Part shown: in pieces, positions 23,001 through 34,689 of the stretch
How the letters are laid out: the number at the start of each line of letters is the position of its first letter
Numbering within the stretch: the first letter of the stretch is position 1
Assembly: GCF_020921035.1 (NCBI RefSeq)
Contig: NC_063151.1
Location: 29,332,934-29,396,933, forward strand
Source: Rhodamnia argentea
Taxonomy: Eukaryota; Streptophyta; Magnoliopsida; Myrtales; Myrtaceae
Length of the DNA stretch: 64,000 nucleotides
Reading direction: 5' to 3'
Notes under the pieces: model-generated
What the model was told of the DNA's origin: nothing
Databases searched by the model: none
Seen by the model: only the letters and a program-made list of their open reading frames with translations
Made by a program: the position numbers and the translations under genes

Positions 23001-24468
23001 CTATTCATTCTGCCAATGATACTCTCTTCCATTTAATATTCCTTGAGGGGCAAGATAACTGTATGGTTACAGTTTGCTTGGTCATGTACAGTTTGTCTGC
23101 GCTTATCGAGAACAAAATCTTTAGTGTCCATGGTGGTCTCTCTCCTGCCATATCCACCCTAGATCAGGTCAGACAGATAATCTTACATTATTTAATTTTG
23201 AAGCTTTTTTTGAGAAAATTGAGTTGTGATATCTCGGTCCATTTTCTAGATTCGAACAATTGACCGCAAGCAAGAAGTACCTCATGACGGTGCAATGTGC
23301 GATCTCTTGTGGTCTGATCCTGAGGATATTGTTGATGGGTGGGGTTTGAGTCCCCGTGGTGCTGGTTTCCTATTTGGTGGAAGTGTTGTGACTTCCTTCA
23401 ATCACTCCAATAACGTTGACTATATATGCCGTGCGCATCAGTTGGTGATGGAGGGATATAAATGGATGTTTAACGACCAAATTGTGACAGTCTGGTCAGC
23501 TCCAAATTACTGTTACAGGTAAGTAGTTAATTTACAGTTTTCCCTTCAGTTGACCAAGATTTCAGTGTTTTACCTCGTGAGTGGATGTGTTGCAGATGTG
23601 GTAATGTAGCTGCTATTCTGGAGCTCGATGAGAACTTGAACAAACAGTTTCGCGTATTTGATGCTGCACCGCAGGTTTGTATGCTTTACCAATGTTCAGG
23701 TTGATGTCTCATTCGAGCATTTCAACTAAATATGCAAGATGTAAAAATTTATGTGGCAGCTATTTGCTATCCAATAGTTGATGAACCATGTGTGCTATGG
23801 TGAACTTACTCTGGGAAGAATAGGCACGAATTCATATGGCAGTGGATTCACATGAATTAGGTTGTCTTAGATGCACTTAGCTCACTGAAATTGCAAAGCA
23901 GATCTAGTACACGTTTGGCATGTATAATTGGGATCCCCTGCATTTTTGGAGTAAAGCTGTTAATTCTTGCAATGCGTGACAGCTCTCTTTTAATTCAACA
24001 TCAACATCACCTTTATTCCAAACTAGTTGGGGTCGGCGATCGATGAACCCAAAAATAAATAAAATAAAAGCAAGACCGATTGAGGGAAAGTAAATAATTA
24101 TATAAAAATAAAAATAAATATATAAATCACTTCTGGTAATTATGTTTAATATGTTACATCATTGAAAACATCCTCATAACATGTCCTCAGTCCCTCGTCT
24201 TTTCTTTCTTTCAAGGCACAGCCGGCCCCCACTAATTGTCATGGCCCATGAGTGCACGTATGCTTATCACTTGAAGACTGTTCTGAAATGATTGATATCA
24301 TTCTAGAAGGATCTAAGTTTCAATTCTTAATTTGCAATACAGCACTTCAGACACATTTCTACATCTGGTTTTGTTCTTTTCTTCTTTCTTGTTGAACCAA
24401 ACCATGTTATGTTACAGGAATCAAGAGGCACTCCTGCCAAAAAACCGGCTCCAGATTACTTCCTTTGA
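20094..24468 (+). CDS. PPX: PP4-type Ser/Thr protein phosphatase catalytic subunit
   Basis: Metal-dependent PPP-family phosphatase, orthologue of animal PP4c, acting with PP4R2/PP4R3-type partners in DNA repair and meiosis (family knowledge). Eight exons: 20094-20234, 20823-20975, 21990-22052, 22134-22219, 23092-23167, 23250-23518, 23596-23674 and 24418-24468, giving 305 residues, the usual PP4c length. Catalytic signatures are complete: GDIHGQF, GDFVDRG, RGNHESR, VHGGLSP, and [10 protein letters not shown] with [11 protein letters not shown]. The C-terminus KKPAPDYFL has the Leu that is carboxymethylated in PP2A-like enzymes. LVMEGYKW and [20 protein letters not shown] fit PP4 as well as PP2A; the N-terminus [17 protein letters not shown] and the tail place it in PP4/PPX. 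The start is the first ATG after the GA tract. Intron 4 (22220-23091) contains a possible MITE near 22271-22566 with gtgcaaagt words repeated in both halves. Confidence 0.97.
21151..21222. repeat. 22-bp direct repeat plus 14-bp perfect inverted repeat in PPX intron 2
   Basis: The 22-mer beginning aatgcaaaccc and ending ccattcac occurs perfectly at 21151-21172 and 21189-21210. The arms gtcctgattcctgt (21174-21187) and acaggaatcaggac (21209-21222) are perfect reverse complements around a 21-base loop that is itself the second direct copy. The combination looks like a template-switching replication event. Confidence 0.9.
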
Positions 24469-25863
24469 TTTTGTCTGTGAAGATTAACTTTTTACACATC
24501 CAAGATGATTTGCATTCATGTTGAAGATGGTTAGACCCGCCATTCAGTTAAGCCGGTGTATTGGGTAGTTCATCACCAGCTCCTACTGGCAGGGTTTGCC
24601 TGCGACCATCTGTTTGGGTTGTTGGTTTTGCCTCAAATTTTATTTTTTATTTTTTTTATTTCGCAGGCTTCTACCATATGTAATGTTTTGATAGTGTGTA
24701 TTAATTAGCGGCGTATTAGAGGAACCCCCCCCCAAGAGAAGAGGACCATCATTCTTGTTTGTTTAGGAGATGGAGTCACAGAATCAGTGCTTCCGTTGAA
24801 AGAAAAATATGGATAGCTGGACACCTGAGAGGAATTTCTCAACAACATTAAATTTTGGGAAGACTTCCAAGATCCATTCTTGTTTTGTCTTCAGGAAGAA
24901 ATAAGATTTATGGTGTCCATTGTTGACTGTGATGTTTCCTCCTCCCTGTTAATTAAGCATAGCTCGGTGCTTTCATTTTTGCTAGTTGTCCTTTCCCTAT
25001 ATGTGAAACCCAGAAGGTGTATGCTGTTCAAGGGAGGGGATTATAACATTTTCCCAGTAAGAGTAATTAAAATTGTGAAGTGTTAAGGCAATACAATGTT
25101 TTAATTCGTGTAAAATTTGTAAATGCCCTTATTCATGAGTATATTCATCTGTTCTCGTGTTCCTGGAGACCACGTATTTGGATTCTCCATATGTGGGAGA
25201 AAGTGGACCCATGTTAAGTTGTGACGGGTGTCGAGCGAAATCGTCATTTTACGAGACAATTGGCTTGTGTCAATGATATTTTGGCTAAAGTTTTTGAAAA
25301 AGAAAAGGGGGAGTGAGTCGTCCTGATCGGTCATTGAGTGCGAGGTTAGTTCGCTATTTTTCACTTTATTTTTTGGGTGTTGAGCCGCTAGTGTCTTGGG
25401 GTGGCTATGATGATGGTCTCGCTTACTTTCGATCACCGGATCATGGGTGAATCGGAGTAGTTATGATTCAAATCAAGTACTCTGTAACGAGTGTGCAACC
25501 TTTATGATGACTTTTAGAGACGCTGGTAGCAAAAAAAAAATTGCTATTCATCGTCTTTGTACCACGATTCAGTCATATCATTGCTCTTGCCGAAGAGATG
25601 AATTTACTCTATGGCATAAAGCAAAGCCAACGGAAAATTGAGTTCCTCTCTTTAGGTAATTGTTTCCTTCTCGTGTTTTTCCGTTTTCATATGAAGAATG
25701 TATCTAAACAACGTATGTAAATTTATTCACAAGGGAGAAATCGGAATTTTTAGTATAAGAAGTTTCTTCAAATGTTACTTTTATATTTTTCCACCCACTT
25801 TTCTCCTTCATATACTCAATATCTATATGACTGCAACTTTAAAGGTTTAATAGTTTAGTGAGT

Positions 25864-26794
25864 GCATGATAACACTTCTAAAAGTGGATTTTTATTTCAG
25901 AAGTGCTTTTAGAGCAGAAATCTGTTTGGTAATGTAACTTTTGAAGCAGAAATTCATTTGGTAAAATTTTTACTTTTGAAAGAAATTTCCACTTCTGAAG
26001 TGAATTTTCACTTTAGAAATTGTTTTTCCCCCAATTTGAGAAGTTAAAAAAAATAGCTTCTCCAATTCAAGAAGTACTTCTTGCCTCACCATCTTTTTAT
26101 TACGTCATCATCCTCCTTTCGATCATACCCACCTCCGCTAAGCTCTGCTGCCTCGGACCATCATCGATCATCGCCCCTCGCCGACCTCCGCCGGTCGCCT
26201 CCTTCAACGACGCTAACTGCGACCTCCATCGGCCACCGCAACCCCTTTTGAGCTTGACCTCCTCCTATTCTTACTGCGACCATCAACTACCGCCAACCGT
26301 CGACCACCGCCTACCGCCAACCTTCGTGACCTCAATCGCCACCGGTCGTCGATCTTCGCTGGCCGCAACCGCCACCCCTTGTCTACAACCATCGGCCACT
26401 GCGACGACCGCTATCACCGAGTCACCGTCTTCGGCCGCCGAAGTAAAAAATAAATAATATTTTTTTATTTTTAAAAATTAAATGATATTTTAATAATAAA
26501 CATTAATTTTAAAGAAATTTTAAAAAGTTCAAAAATGAAGTAGAAATTTTTGGGCGGCCAGTAATAATTTTTCATGGAATATTTTGTGTAAAGAATGCTT
26601 CAAAAATAGAAAATTTTAACCGTTACCAAATGAATTTCTCTTATAAAAAAAAACCTTCTGGAGTAGAAGTAGAAAAATCAATTGTTGTTTCTAATGAGAA
26701 GTAGAAAAATCAATTGTTATTTCTAATGAGAAGTAGAAAAATCAACTTCTAGCCAAAAGTTAATTTCTAAAGCAGAAGCGTTACCATGTGGCCC
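25864..26794. mobile_element. Non-autonomous DNA transposon with a ~350-bp GC-rich insert
   Basis: The ends gcatgataacacttct (left) and agaagcgttaccatgtggccc (right, one base shortened here: gaagcgttaccatgtggccc) are inverted relatives, CATGRTAACRCTTCT. The flanks ttagtgagt (25855-25863) and ttaataagt (26795-26803) match at 7 of 9 positions, possibly a worn 9-bp target duplication. The outer parts are AT-rich with repeated gaagtagaaaaatcaa units (26689-26750). The core, about 26095-26445, is C-rich with many cgacc/ccgcc words and reads open as a low-complexity frame. The GC core ends cggccgccgaagtaaaaaat, echoing cttcggcggccggcgg in the 3581-3993 element. A 9-bp duplication would suit a Mutator-like origin. 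No transposase is visible. Confidence 0.55.
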
Positions 26795-27016
26795 TTAATA
26801 AGTGCAAATTTTGCTTATGCGAATACTGAAATGATAATAGTAGGTGGGTGCTAAAGTCTGAACCCGTCATCACAATAAACAATCGTATGTTCAAGTGGGA
26901 TTTTAAGATCGTCTCCGGCAAATATGGAGATTCTTGTCTTTTCAATAACAAGATAAATGACGACTCTATACACATCACATATTTTAAGATTGCTTTTATT
27001 CTTTATCAGCAAATTG

Positions 27017-27811
27017 TGGGGCTAATTCCCTAAAAAAACACCAACTTTAGGTCTAATGACGAGTATGGCCCGAACTTTTTTTTATCTCATAAAAAAGCAC
27101 CAACTTTAGATCCATCGACGATTCGAGCCCGAACTTTTTTTCATCCAATGAAAAGCACAAACTTTAACTCGAGTCTCAAATCCGGCCCCCATTAATTTGG
27201 AACCATTAGTTGTCCAACATTTCAATTCCATGTCACCAATAAATCCACATGGCTAGTTGACGTGGATTTAAGACACTATTTATCACTATTCTTCTTCTTT
27301 TAGCATGGGAATCCAAAGTTGTTCATTCATTTCGGGGAAGGGGTAGGGTTGGGCTTGTTAAAAAAAGAAGGCTCTAGTCACGAGCTTGGCGAATCTCGAC
27401 CATAGCATCTCTCCATGGGTGATAATACACAGCTTCAGATTCCAATTGAACAGCTTATGCTTGAGGGTGAATTAAAGAAGACAATGAATAGGTTAATCGT
27501 GGCCCTTCAAGTTGTGCCAAAAGTGAAGCAGATGAACAACTTCAAATTCCGTGCTAAGAAGACGATGAATAATGCCTTAAATCCATTTATTGATGACTTA
27601 AAATTGCCATATTGGATAACTAATTGTTCCAAATTGAAAGAGGCCAATTTTGGGACTCGAGTTAAAGTTAGTGATTTTTTATGAGACAAAAAAAAGTTCG
27701 GGCTAGCATCATCATTAGACCTAAAATTGATGTTTTTTTATGAGAAAAAAAAAAGTTCGGATGAAAATCGTCATTAGACCTAAAGTTGGGGCTTTTTTAG
27801 GAAATTAACCC
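27017..27811. mobile_element. Long-inverted-repeat non-autonomous element
   Basis: The left arm (about 27017-27205) and right arm (about 27625-27811) are inverted copies over roughly 190 bases. Shared words include ccaactttaggtctaatgac, cccgaactttttttt and actttaactcgagtc. Each arm contains internal tandem sub-repeats of a ~60-base unit. The flanks gcaaattg (27009-27016) and gcaaatag (27812-27819) match at 7 of 8 positions, consistent with an 8-bp target duplication. The ~420-bp centre includes an 89-residue open frame beginning MGDNTQLQIPIEQLMLEGEL, which I do not recognise. Confidence 0.65.
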
Positions 27812-28366
27812 GCAAATAGAATCATTTTAGACGTCTCATTGTGTCATGTAATGTTATCACTTGACGTCACTAAATCAAGTACACCTTATCCAATAATCAC
27901 TTACTTATTTCACTTTTAAAATAAATCAAGTACACACATGGGTTTTTATCAATTACTCCTTATCCAATAACCACTTACTTATTTCACTTTTAAAACAAAT
28001 CAAGTCCACACATGGGTTTTCTCTTTGGAAACCATCACGTACCTCCACATCAAATTATCACCGTGCCTTTATTTGCGAAAATATAATCTTTCCCTCCTGA
28101 AATGCCCTCGCTAAGTCTTAGATTCACTTACCCGCTCGAGAACTAAAAATTAAACCACCGAAATCCAACCAAGATATTAAAATCGGTTTTGCAAGGAGAG
28201 GCGATTTGATTTTCTCGATGTGGGGGTTCGCTTAGACATAGGTATATAGTATTTCGCGAACGTAAACATTTGTAAGTGAAGTGGTCATCGGTTGAAAATT
28301 AAGTACGTTTTTTTTTTGTTGATATTTTCCCTAAAAGAGCATATTCTAAGGGCTAGGAACCCAAAG

Positions 28367-28432
28367 TGGGCTATGTCCGGCCCACAAGCTTATTCGGACC
28401 GGAAGGAAAAAGGCCCACACAAAACCGGGCCT
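28367..28432 (+). promoter_or_regulatory. Cluster of TGGGCY (site II-like) words upstream of PHD gene
   Basis: TGGGCT at 28367-28372, GGCCCA at 28379-28384 and 28412-28417, and a GGGCCT at 28427-28432 lie within 66 bases, about 500 bases before the start codon. Clustered TGGGCC/T elements are TCP-factor targets in many plant housekeeping promoters (established knowledge). Their function here is inferred from position only. Confidence 0.45.
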
Positions 28433-28537
28433 CCCCCTATGGAAATTCGCGGTGCCCTAACTTTCCCCGCACAAAACCCGGCTTATATACCACCGAACCG
28501 GTTCGAACAACCAAACCAAATCCCTTCTCTAGCTCGC

Positions 28538-28628
28538 CTCTCTCTCTCTCTCTCTCTCATCCCTTCGCTCTGTGCGCTCTCATAACAACACAAACTATCC
28601 CCTCTATCTCTCTCTCTCTCTCTCTCTC
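28538..28628 (+). repeat. Two (CT)n microsatellites in probable PHD-gene leader
   Basis: Pure CT runs occupy 28538-28558 and 28607-28628, separated by a mixed pyrimidine-rich stretch. They fall between the TGGGCY cluster and the ATG, so they are probably transcribed as 5' leader. Confidence 0.85.
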
Positions 28629-28916
28629 GCATGCGCAAATATTATCTCAAATTACACAAAGAGAGCTTCCTCTAATTTACCCGCCAAAAAGGTAAATTAC
28701 TCGTCGGATCTAATGATTTTGCGTCTGTGACGAAATAATATTTTCAAACGCTTCCCCTCTCCCTCTCCCTCTCTCCGCTCCTGTCTTCTCCCGCTCAGTC
28801 TCGTCTCCTAGGGTTTCGTTTCGCAAGCTCCTCCTCTCGATCATGTCTCCAGTGTCTTTTCTCTGCAGGTCCGCCGCCGCCGCTCGACGTCGCGCATGGG
28901 CTTGTCGCTCTGACGG

Positions 28917-31900
28917 ATGGATTCGGGGATCGCTCTCTCTCCCGAGGCTCCGGAGCCTCGGGCGGACGGCTCGGCCTCTCCGACTGGGGAGAAGCGAGGG
29001 GCTCTGGATGGAGGAACTGGAGGATCGGCCGTCCCGACGGCGAAGAAGCCGAGATTTGGGCGGGCGGACTTCGGAAGAGTGGCGGAGATCGTGTTGGTGT
29101 TGGCAGCGATGGGGAGGATGCGCGGAGGGAGGGATCCGACGGAGGCGGAGCTAGGTTTGATGATGGAGGCCAGGGAGAAGCTGGCGTCTGTGTGCGCGAC
29201 CCTAGCTCCGGAGGATATTGTGGCTGGCGATGCTATTGGGCGCGTGATTGAGGATTTGGGGCTCAATGGAAAGCCTAAGGAACAGAGGTTAGGTTATACG
29301 GTTCCAAAATTGTCGATTGCTGAGAAGCTGACGTTTGCAAAGAGGAAGGTACGGTTTTCGCTCAACGTTTTGTGTTTTCTACAGCTTTCACTTGATTTCC
29401 GGAGATTGGTATATGCTACTCTATGGGGTGGATGGAGTTGTAGTTTTTCAAGGTTTCTGGATCATGTCGTGGCTACACATGGTTTACCTAGTGGCTTGAA
29501 AATATGGACATTAGTGCAGTCCTGAAGTATTAGGTCTCTAGATGCTTGCTTTTGTTTTCTTCCTGAGAAGCAGACAGCAACAGAGAAGCCGTTATCTTAT
29601 GACTTCTCATAGGTATCCTCAATGCTAGAAGCTTGAAGTTTCTATATCTTCAAGGTGATACTGCGGGGAGTTTTTAATTTGAATTGTCGTAGCTTAAAGC
29701 CGGGGGATTGTTATTAAGTGAGCTGTGATTTCCATTGAGTTTGTTTTTCGTAGATACTGGTGAAATTGGCATTAGAAGGTCCTCTGCAGCTCCGCCATGC
29801 TAGCTAGCCAATATACTGAAATCTTGGCATGATAAAGTTTTCTTCAACTTCTAAGGGAGTCCCATATGTTTCTGTGTTTTTTTTTTTCCTAAAAAAATAA
29901 TTTATGTGGAAGCTCGATGAAGAGAAACCCATACTGATCTTAGGGGCTCATAAAATTTAGGGACCATGTGATTAGATGCATAATTATCACCTAGCTTTTA
30001 TATCTTAAAAGCAAATAATTTCTCCTTATTTTGGAGTGTTAGTGTTACCAGTTACCACCTGAAATCTGAGATATATTAGTAATCTTTGGATTTATGAGTT
30101 ATTTACATGAGGTATTGCCTTTCGTGTTTACCTGTGTGGGATCTTGAATGAGGAGTTTTCTGTGCACCTTCTCTACTAGATGGAAGAATCGAAGAAGTTC
30201 ACTTCCCATACAGCTTCTTATTCACCCCACTCGTCGCCAACAAGTTTTGTTGCTACAGCCGAAAACCGTGGAATGGCACCTCTTGTTCGTCCATTTCCTT
30301 CGGATAAAGTTAATCAGTCTCCCCTTTCTTCCGGAGTCATCCCAGTTTCTTCTGCCACAGCTAATGTTTCTTCTGGAAGCTCTGCGCCATACCAGCTTCA
30401 ACGAAGTGAAATAAAGACGTCAACTGCTTCTAGTGTGATATCTAATAGTCATATAGGAAGAGATTCTTCTCCAATGCTTATGCCCAAGGTTGATCAAGCA
30501 AACAATGCGAATCATGCGGGACCTCATAATTTAACTAAACCTTCACAAGGTAATTTTCCTAATATCCTTGACAATTCTACCACCAGACTTTGTTTCCTTT
30601 TGCTTTATGTTACGAGGGTTAATGTCCATACCTTAGTGGCCTGTTGCTGCACAAGGTAAACCACCATGAGTTCCACGTTCATATGCTTTTTGTTATCTTG
30701 CAGCAACTTATGCAAATCAACCATCTGTGAATGCTCCTTCCTGGTCCCTACAAACCCAACATGCGTTGTTATCTAGACTAGGAACAGGAAATAGTATTCC
30801 TAGTAATACATTGGGCCAAGTCGAGCAAGCCTCTACCTCAGGGTCTGCAGTGCCTCCTCTTGCAGCAAGAAACCCAACAAATAGACCATTCACTGCGCAA
30901 ACTGCTGCTGCACGTCTGCCTGCCATGCATCATCAATCTTTTCAGGGTGTCAACTTTGTTTCTGCACCGTCAAGTTACGCTAGTCACTACGAAATTGCTA
31001 AAATTATTCAGAAGCTCTTAACTCCAAAGCTTCCCGAGCATCCTACATGGACTCCTCCTTCAAGGGAGTATATGAATAAGGCATTGATTTGCCAGCTTTG
31101 CCAAGCTACCGTCACTGATGTGGAAAGTGTGTTACTTTGTGATGCTTGTGAGAAAGGATTCCACTTCAAATGCTTGCAGTCGCAGAATCAGAAAGGGATA
31201 CCTAAAGCTGAATGGCATTGCCAGAAATGCTTGGCACTGAGCCATGGGAAGGCCTTGCCCCCTAAATATGGTCGTGTAATGAGAAACTTAGGTGGTCCAA
31301 AAGTAGCCCCTACTGCTACTGCTAGTCATTCATATTCAGAGAGGAAAGTTAGAGTTATGGATTCAAAGTCCAATCAACCAAAGATAGCAACGAATGGTGT
31401 CTCCTACTCACAAAATGCTGCTGTTGTCATTACTGCTGGAAAAAATCATGTTAATACTGGCTCTGATTTGCAAATTCCAAAGGCCAGAGAAATGCGGGAG
31501 AATAATCTCTCTTCATCTAAAAAAGAAGGGGATCAGAAGCCTTTTTCTGAATCTGGGATGAATAGCTCAGTGAAGTCCTTGGATCCCATTTGTGGTTCTC
31601 CTCTTGGTTTACTGAGTGAAAGATCCAAGGAGAACAGGGAAAAATATGAGCCATTTGCGCATTTTGAACAAGAATGTCACTTAAAGTCAGAGCTTCCTGC
31701 TGGCTTATGTGAGTCGGCAAATATTGAATGTAGTCTGCCTTCATCTTCACACGGTGTGTCAGATGTTAAGCACTTAGAAAAGAGAACTTGTACTGAAGTG
31801 TCATCTAAAATGTTAGATAATAATGATTCCACTGTAAAAGGTGCAGAAAAGTCCAGTGCAGAAGACCATCAAGATTCTACTTCAACATATGATGTAAAGC

Positions 31901-33578
31901 AAGTGGACCAAGATGACAGATGGCCAGATCATGTTCAGAATTCTGATAATAGTACTGGAAAGAGAGAGTGTGTTGGCTTCTCTACGGATATTGCCCTTGG
32001 TGTTGAGTGGGTTGGTGATGCACTAGAAGTTGTCAATGGCAAGACATTTTACTCTTCTTGCTGCGTTGGTGGAGTAACATACAAAGTGAAGGAGCACGCG
32101 CTTTTTCGTTTGAGCAACGACAAATTGACACCATTTAAACTTCAGGTAAGGTGGTTTTTTCAATAGTGATAATTATTCTTCATATGTTCAAGAAAAATTA
32201 CGTGGCCTTATTTCCAAAAGCTTGTAACGTACTTAGCAGTGTCCTTGAAAATGTCTGTGTTCAGTAAATTCAGCATGATAGGCTAGTTGAATTTCTTTGT
32301 TTAGAAGCTTGTAAAGTATTTAGTGTCCTTAAAAATGTCCATTTTCAGTAAATTCGGCACAGAGAGCTAGTTGAATTTCTCTACTCCTTGGTTTTTACAT
32401 GGGGAAGACTCTGGTTTCTTTGCAGGCAATGTGGGAGGATAGCGGAACTGGTTTGAAGTGGTTTGACATTACCAGGTGTTATTTTCCTGGTGACTTGCCA
32501 AATAATGTGGCTCATCCATTTGTCCCTGACAGCAATGAGGTAATACTTTTTCTCCAAGAGGCTGATTCATCCGTAGTATATAGCAAGTAAACATGCTGGA
32601 CCTGTGCATGTCTTTTGAATTTTGTTATTGTGGTCTTCTACCCGGCCATTATTATTGTTGGCATAACCTATAAGTCACGATTAATCTGATGATTTGGGTG
32701 GTTGCAAATTCTGGCATATGGTCATTAATCTTGTTGCATGTGTACAACTCTTTTATTGCAGGTTTTTGAATCTAATCATGATAGTAGTGCAATGGCCTGC
32801 TTGATTCAAGGCCCTTGTGATGTTCTTCCCCCCGCCAAATTCAAAGAAGAAACTGAAAGACGAAGTCATATAGGAAGCGAAGCGAATGTTACATCGAGAC
32901 CTCTCTTTCTGTGCAAGTATGCTTACGTTCATTTAATTTTGTTTTTTTGCATATTAAAGTACCTCTGCTTTTCTTCAGAACATCTATGCATGTTAACCAT
33001 GCGGGCGTGGGCATTGATTGACTGGAACTTTATGGGCCTCTCATCATTTCACAATGAGCGTATCAGCCTCATTGGACCCATGAGATTGTGAGCATGATTC
33101 GCATTTACCACCCGGCATTTAAAAAAGATCCGGACATCTTAAATAGATGTGCAGCTGTTTAACCTACCGTTTGCTTGTTCTAGTTACATTTTCTAAAGAA
33201 TCAAACAATATTAATTTGTTTATTCACGTCCCAACAAAAATAGGATGAAGAACCTTAGTTTTTACCATTTTGAGTTATAATAATTGCTTGAAGATATTGC
33301 TGATAATCCACATAGATCATAATACTTTGTTTGCACGTTTACTTGCGAGCATATATGAACTTTGATGATGCATGGACTTATCTTTCTTATACCTCTTTTT
33401 AAATTGTCCTTGGAAATTGCTCGACCTTATTTGCTATTCACCTGCATCCTCATAATAAGAAGTGTAGGATCCATAATAGTGCAGTGTTTATTCGCATATT
33501 AATTTTTGAATCTTGACTTTGTTCTGCAGTTGGTTTTATGATGAACTGAAAGGTCATTTTCAAGCTGTTTCCATTTAG
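28917..33578 (+). CDS. PHD-finger protein with C-terminal BAH-like region
   Basis: Probable nuclear chromatin reader; the plant family is known only by its domains. Six exons: 28917-29348, 30180-30549, 30704-32145, 32426-32539, 32762-32916 and 33530-33578, giving 853 residues. Exon 1 has a Pro/Gly-rich start, a basic KKPRFGR patch (possible nuclear signal), and a conserved helical module, EIVLVLAAMGRMRGGRDPTE and SIAEKLTFAKRK. Residues ~145-390 are Ser/Pro/Asn-rich and disordered. The PHD finger starts near residue 396 with ICQLC, LLCDACEKGFHFKCL and EWHCQKCL, giving the full C4HC3 ligand set. A BAH-like domain covers about 703 to the end (WVGDALEVVNGKTFYSSCC, MWEDSGTGLKWF, ITRCYFPGDLP, GPCDVLPPAKFKEETERR). 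The last codons read FLCNWFYDELKG; relatives I remember have FLCKWFYDE. An earlier ATG at 28843 is in a different frame and is rejected. Confidence 0.9.
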
Positions 33579-34689
33579 TTTGGCGGACACATCCTTTAGG
33601 CACAAAGACAGCTTAGCTAGTGGTAACTGCATGGTCCTTATGCAATCAGGTACATGCCCTACCCTCCTTAAGGTTCTTGAAATCATTGAGCACCTTATGT
33701 ATATCGCAAATTTTGTCATAATTTGAATTTGGCAACTGTTTTTTGATGAGCTGTTGCAACTTTTGTCGGTTGCGGTTGCTTGGCCATAGTGCAGTGTGCT
33801 TGCCGACAAGATTTCTTGTCAGCAGGGGGTGGTGACTAGTTAAATTGCCCTATAGGAGGTCCTGTTACTTTTGGTCTTCAGCAATTGTTATGTGTTGCCT
33901 TCGAATTGAATCCACCATGACATTAGAGCTGCTGATATGATGATTGGATGGGCATAGCCTGTTCAACTCTACCTGATGAGTGCCTAGAAATATGTTAGTT
34001 TACTCGATTCTCTCAGTGCAGCAGGGTAACGAAGGTAGGGACTAGCGAGGTTGGGGGTTTGGAATGGTTTTAGCCTGACAAGGTTTAGGAACTTGACCAT
34101 AACGTAGACTGCCCCATGAAGTGTGCATAAGTTGCTATGAGCAGATAACTTCTCTCGCTAACTTAAAGCTTCACTGAGCTGCATTTTATAGCATCAATAA
34201 AAGATTTCGTAGAGAATTCATATAAAAAGTGATCTTGCATACTGTTTGTAGTCCATTTCTCCTGTTTATCTGATACCTTCTTCTGTTCCCATTTGGCAGG
34301 AAATATGCTATTATGGCAGGGAGGCCTGCAAGAGCTTTTGTAAAATATGTAGATGCCGCGTTTTAGTGTTTCATAAGAAATCATCTTGTGATTTTCCCAT
34401 CGCAATTTTTTGTACGTGTTAGTTTATTAATTTGAGCCCTTTTTTTATTGGGCCATAATTTAGGTCGAGGTAAATCTGTAGTTGCCCTTGTACGTTTTTT
34501 GGCGGAAAAAAGTAGTCAGAGCGTACCCTTGTACTCATAGGTATTAGTCCTGACTTCCAGAGATCCATATCCGCCTTTGGCAGTCGATTCGTTTCGGGAG
34601 TTAGCAGCACTAATTGCATGCTCGCGTGTTAACTGTTGTGGTTCAGCCAGTCTTGCACCGAAAACCCTCAACTCGACCCCAGCATTCAC

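Larger units (their letters stand above)
24469..28916. other. Intergenic region PPX to PHD gene
   Basis: After the PPX 3' UTR, the stretch 24870-25860 shows no gene I can support. Two non-autonomous elements follow (25864-26794 and 27017-27811). From 28360 onward the sequence is promoter-like: three TGGGCY words and two CT microsatellites precede the PHD-gene start codon. An open frame at 26020-26457 lies wholly inside the first element, and one at 27415-27684 inside the second. Confidence 0.6.

Noticed and set aside
25100-25860. Possible retrotransposon remnant downstream of PPX
   Set aside because: No LTR pair, primer-binding site, or pol motif could be found; left as unassigned intergenic DNA.
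26020-26457. 145-residue frame rich in Pro/Ser/Ala
   Set aside because: It lies entirely inside the GC core and arms of a non-autonomous element and has no family resemblance; kept only as a possible captured fragment.
28843-29154. Earlier ATG and 103-residue frame before the PHD gene
   Set aside because: Arg-rich out-of-frame reading; the frame from 28917 carries the conserved EIVLVLAAMGRMRGG module.
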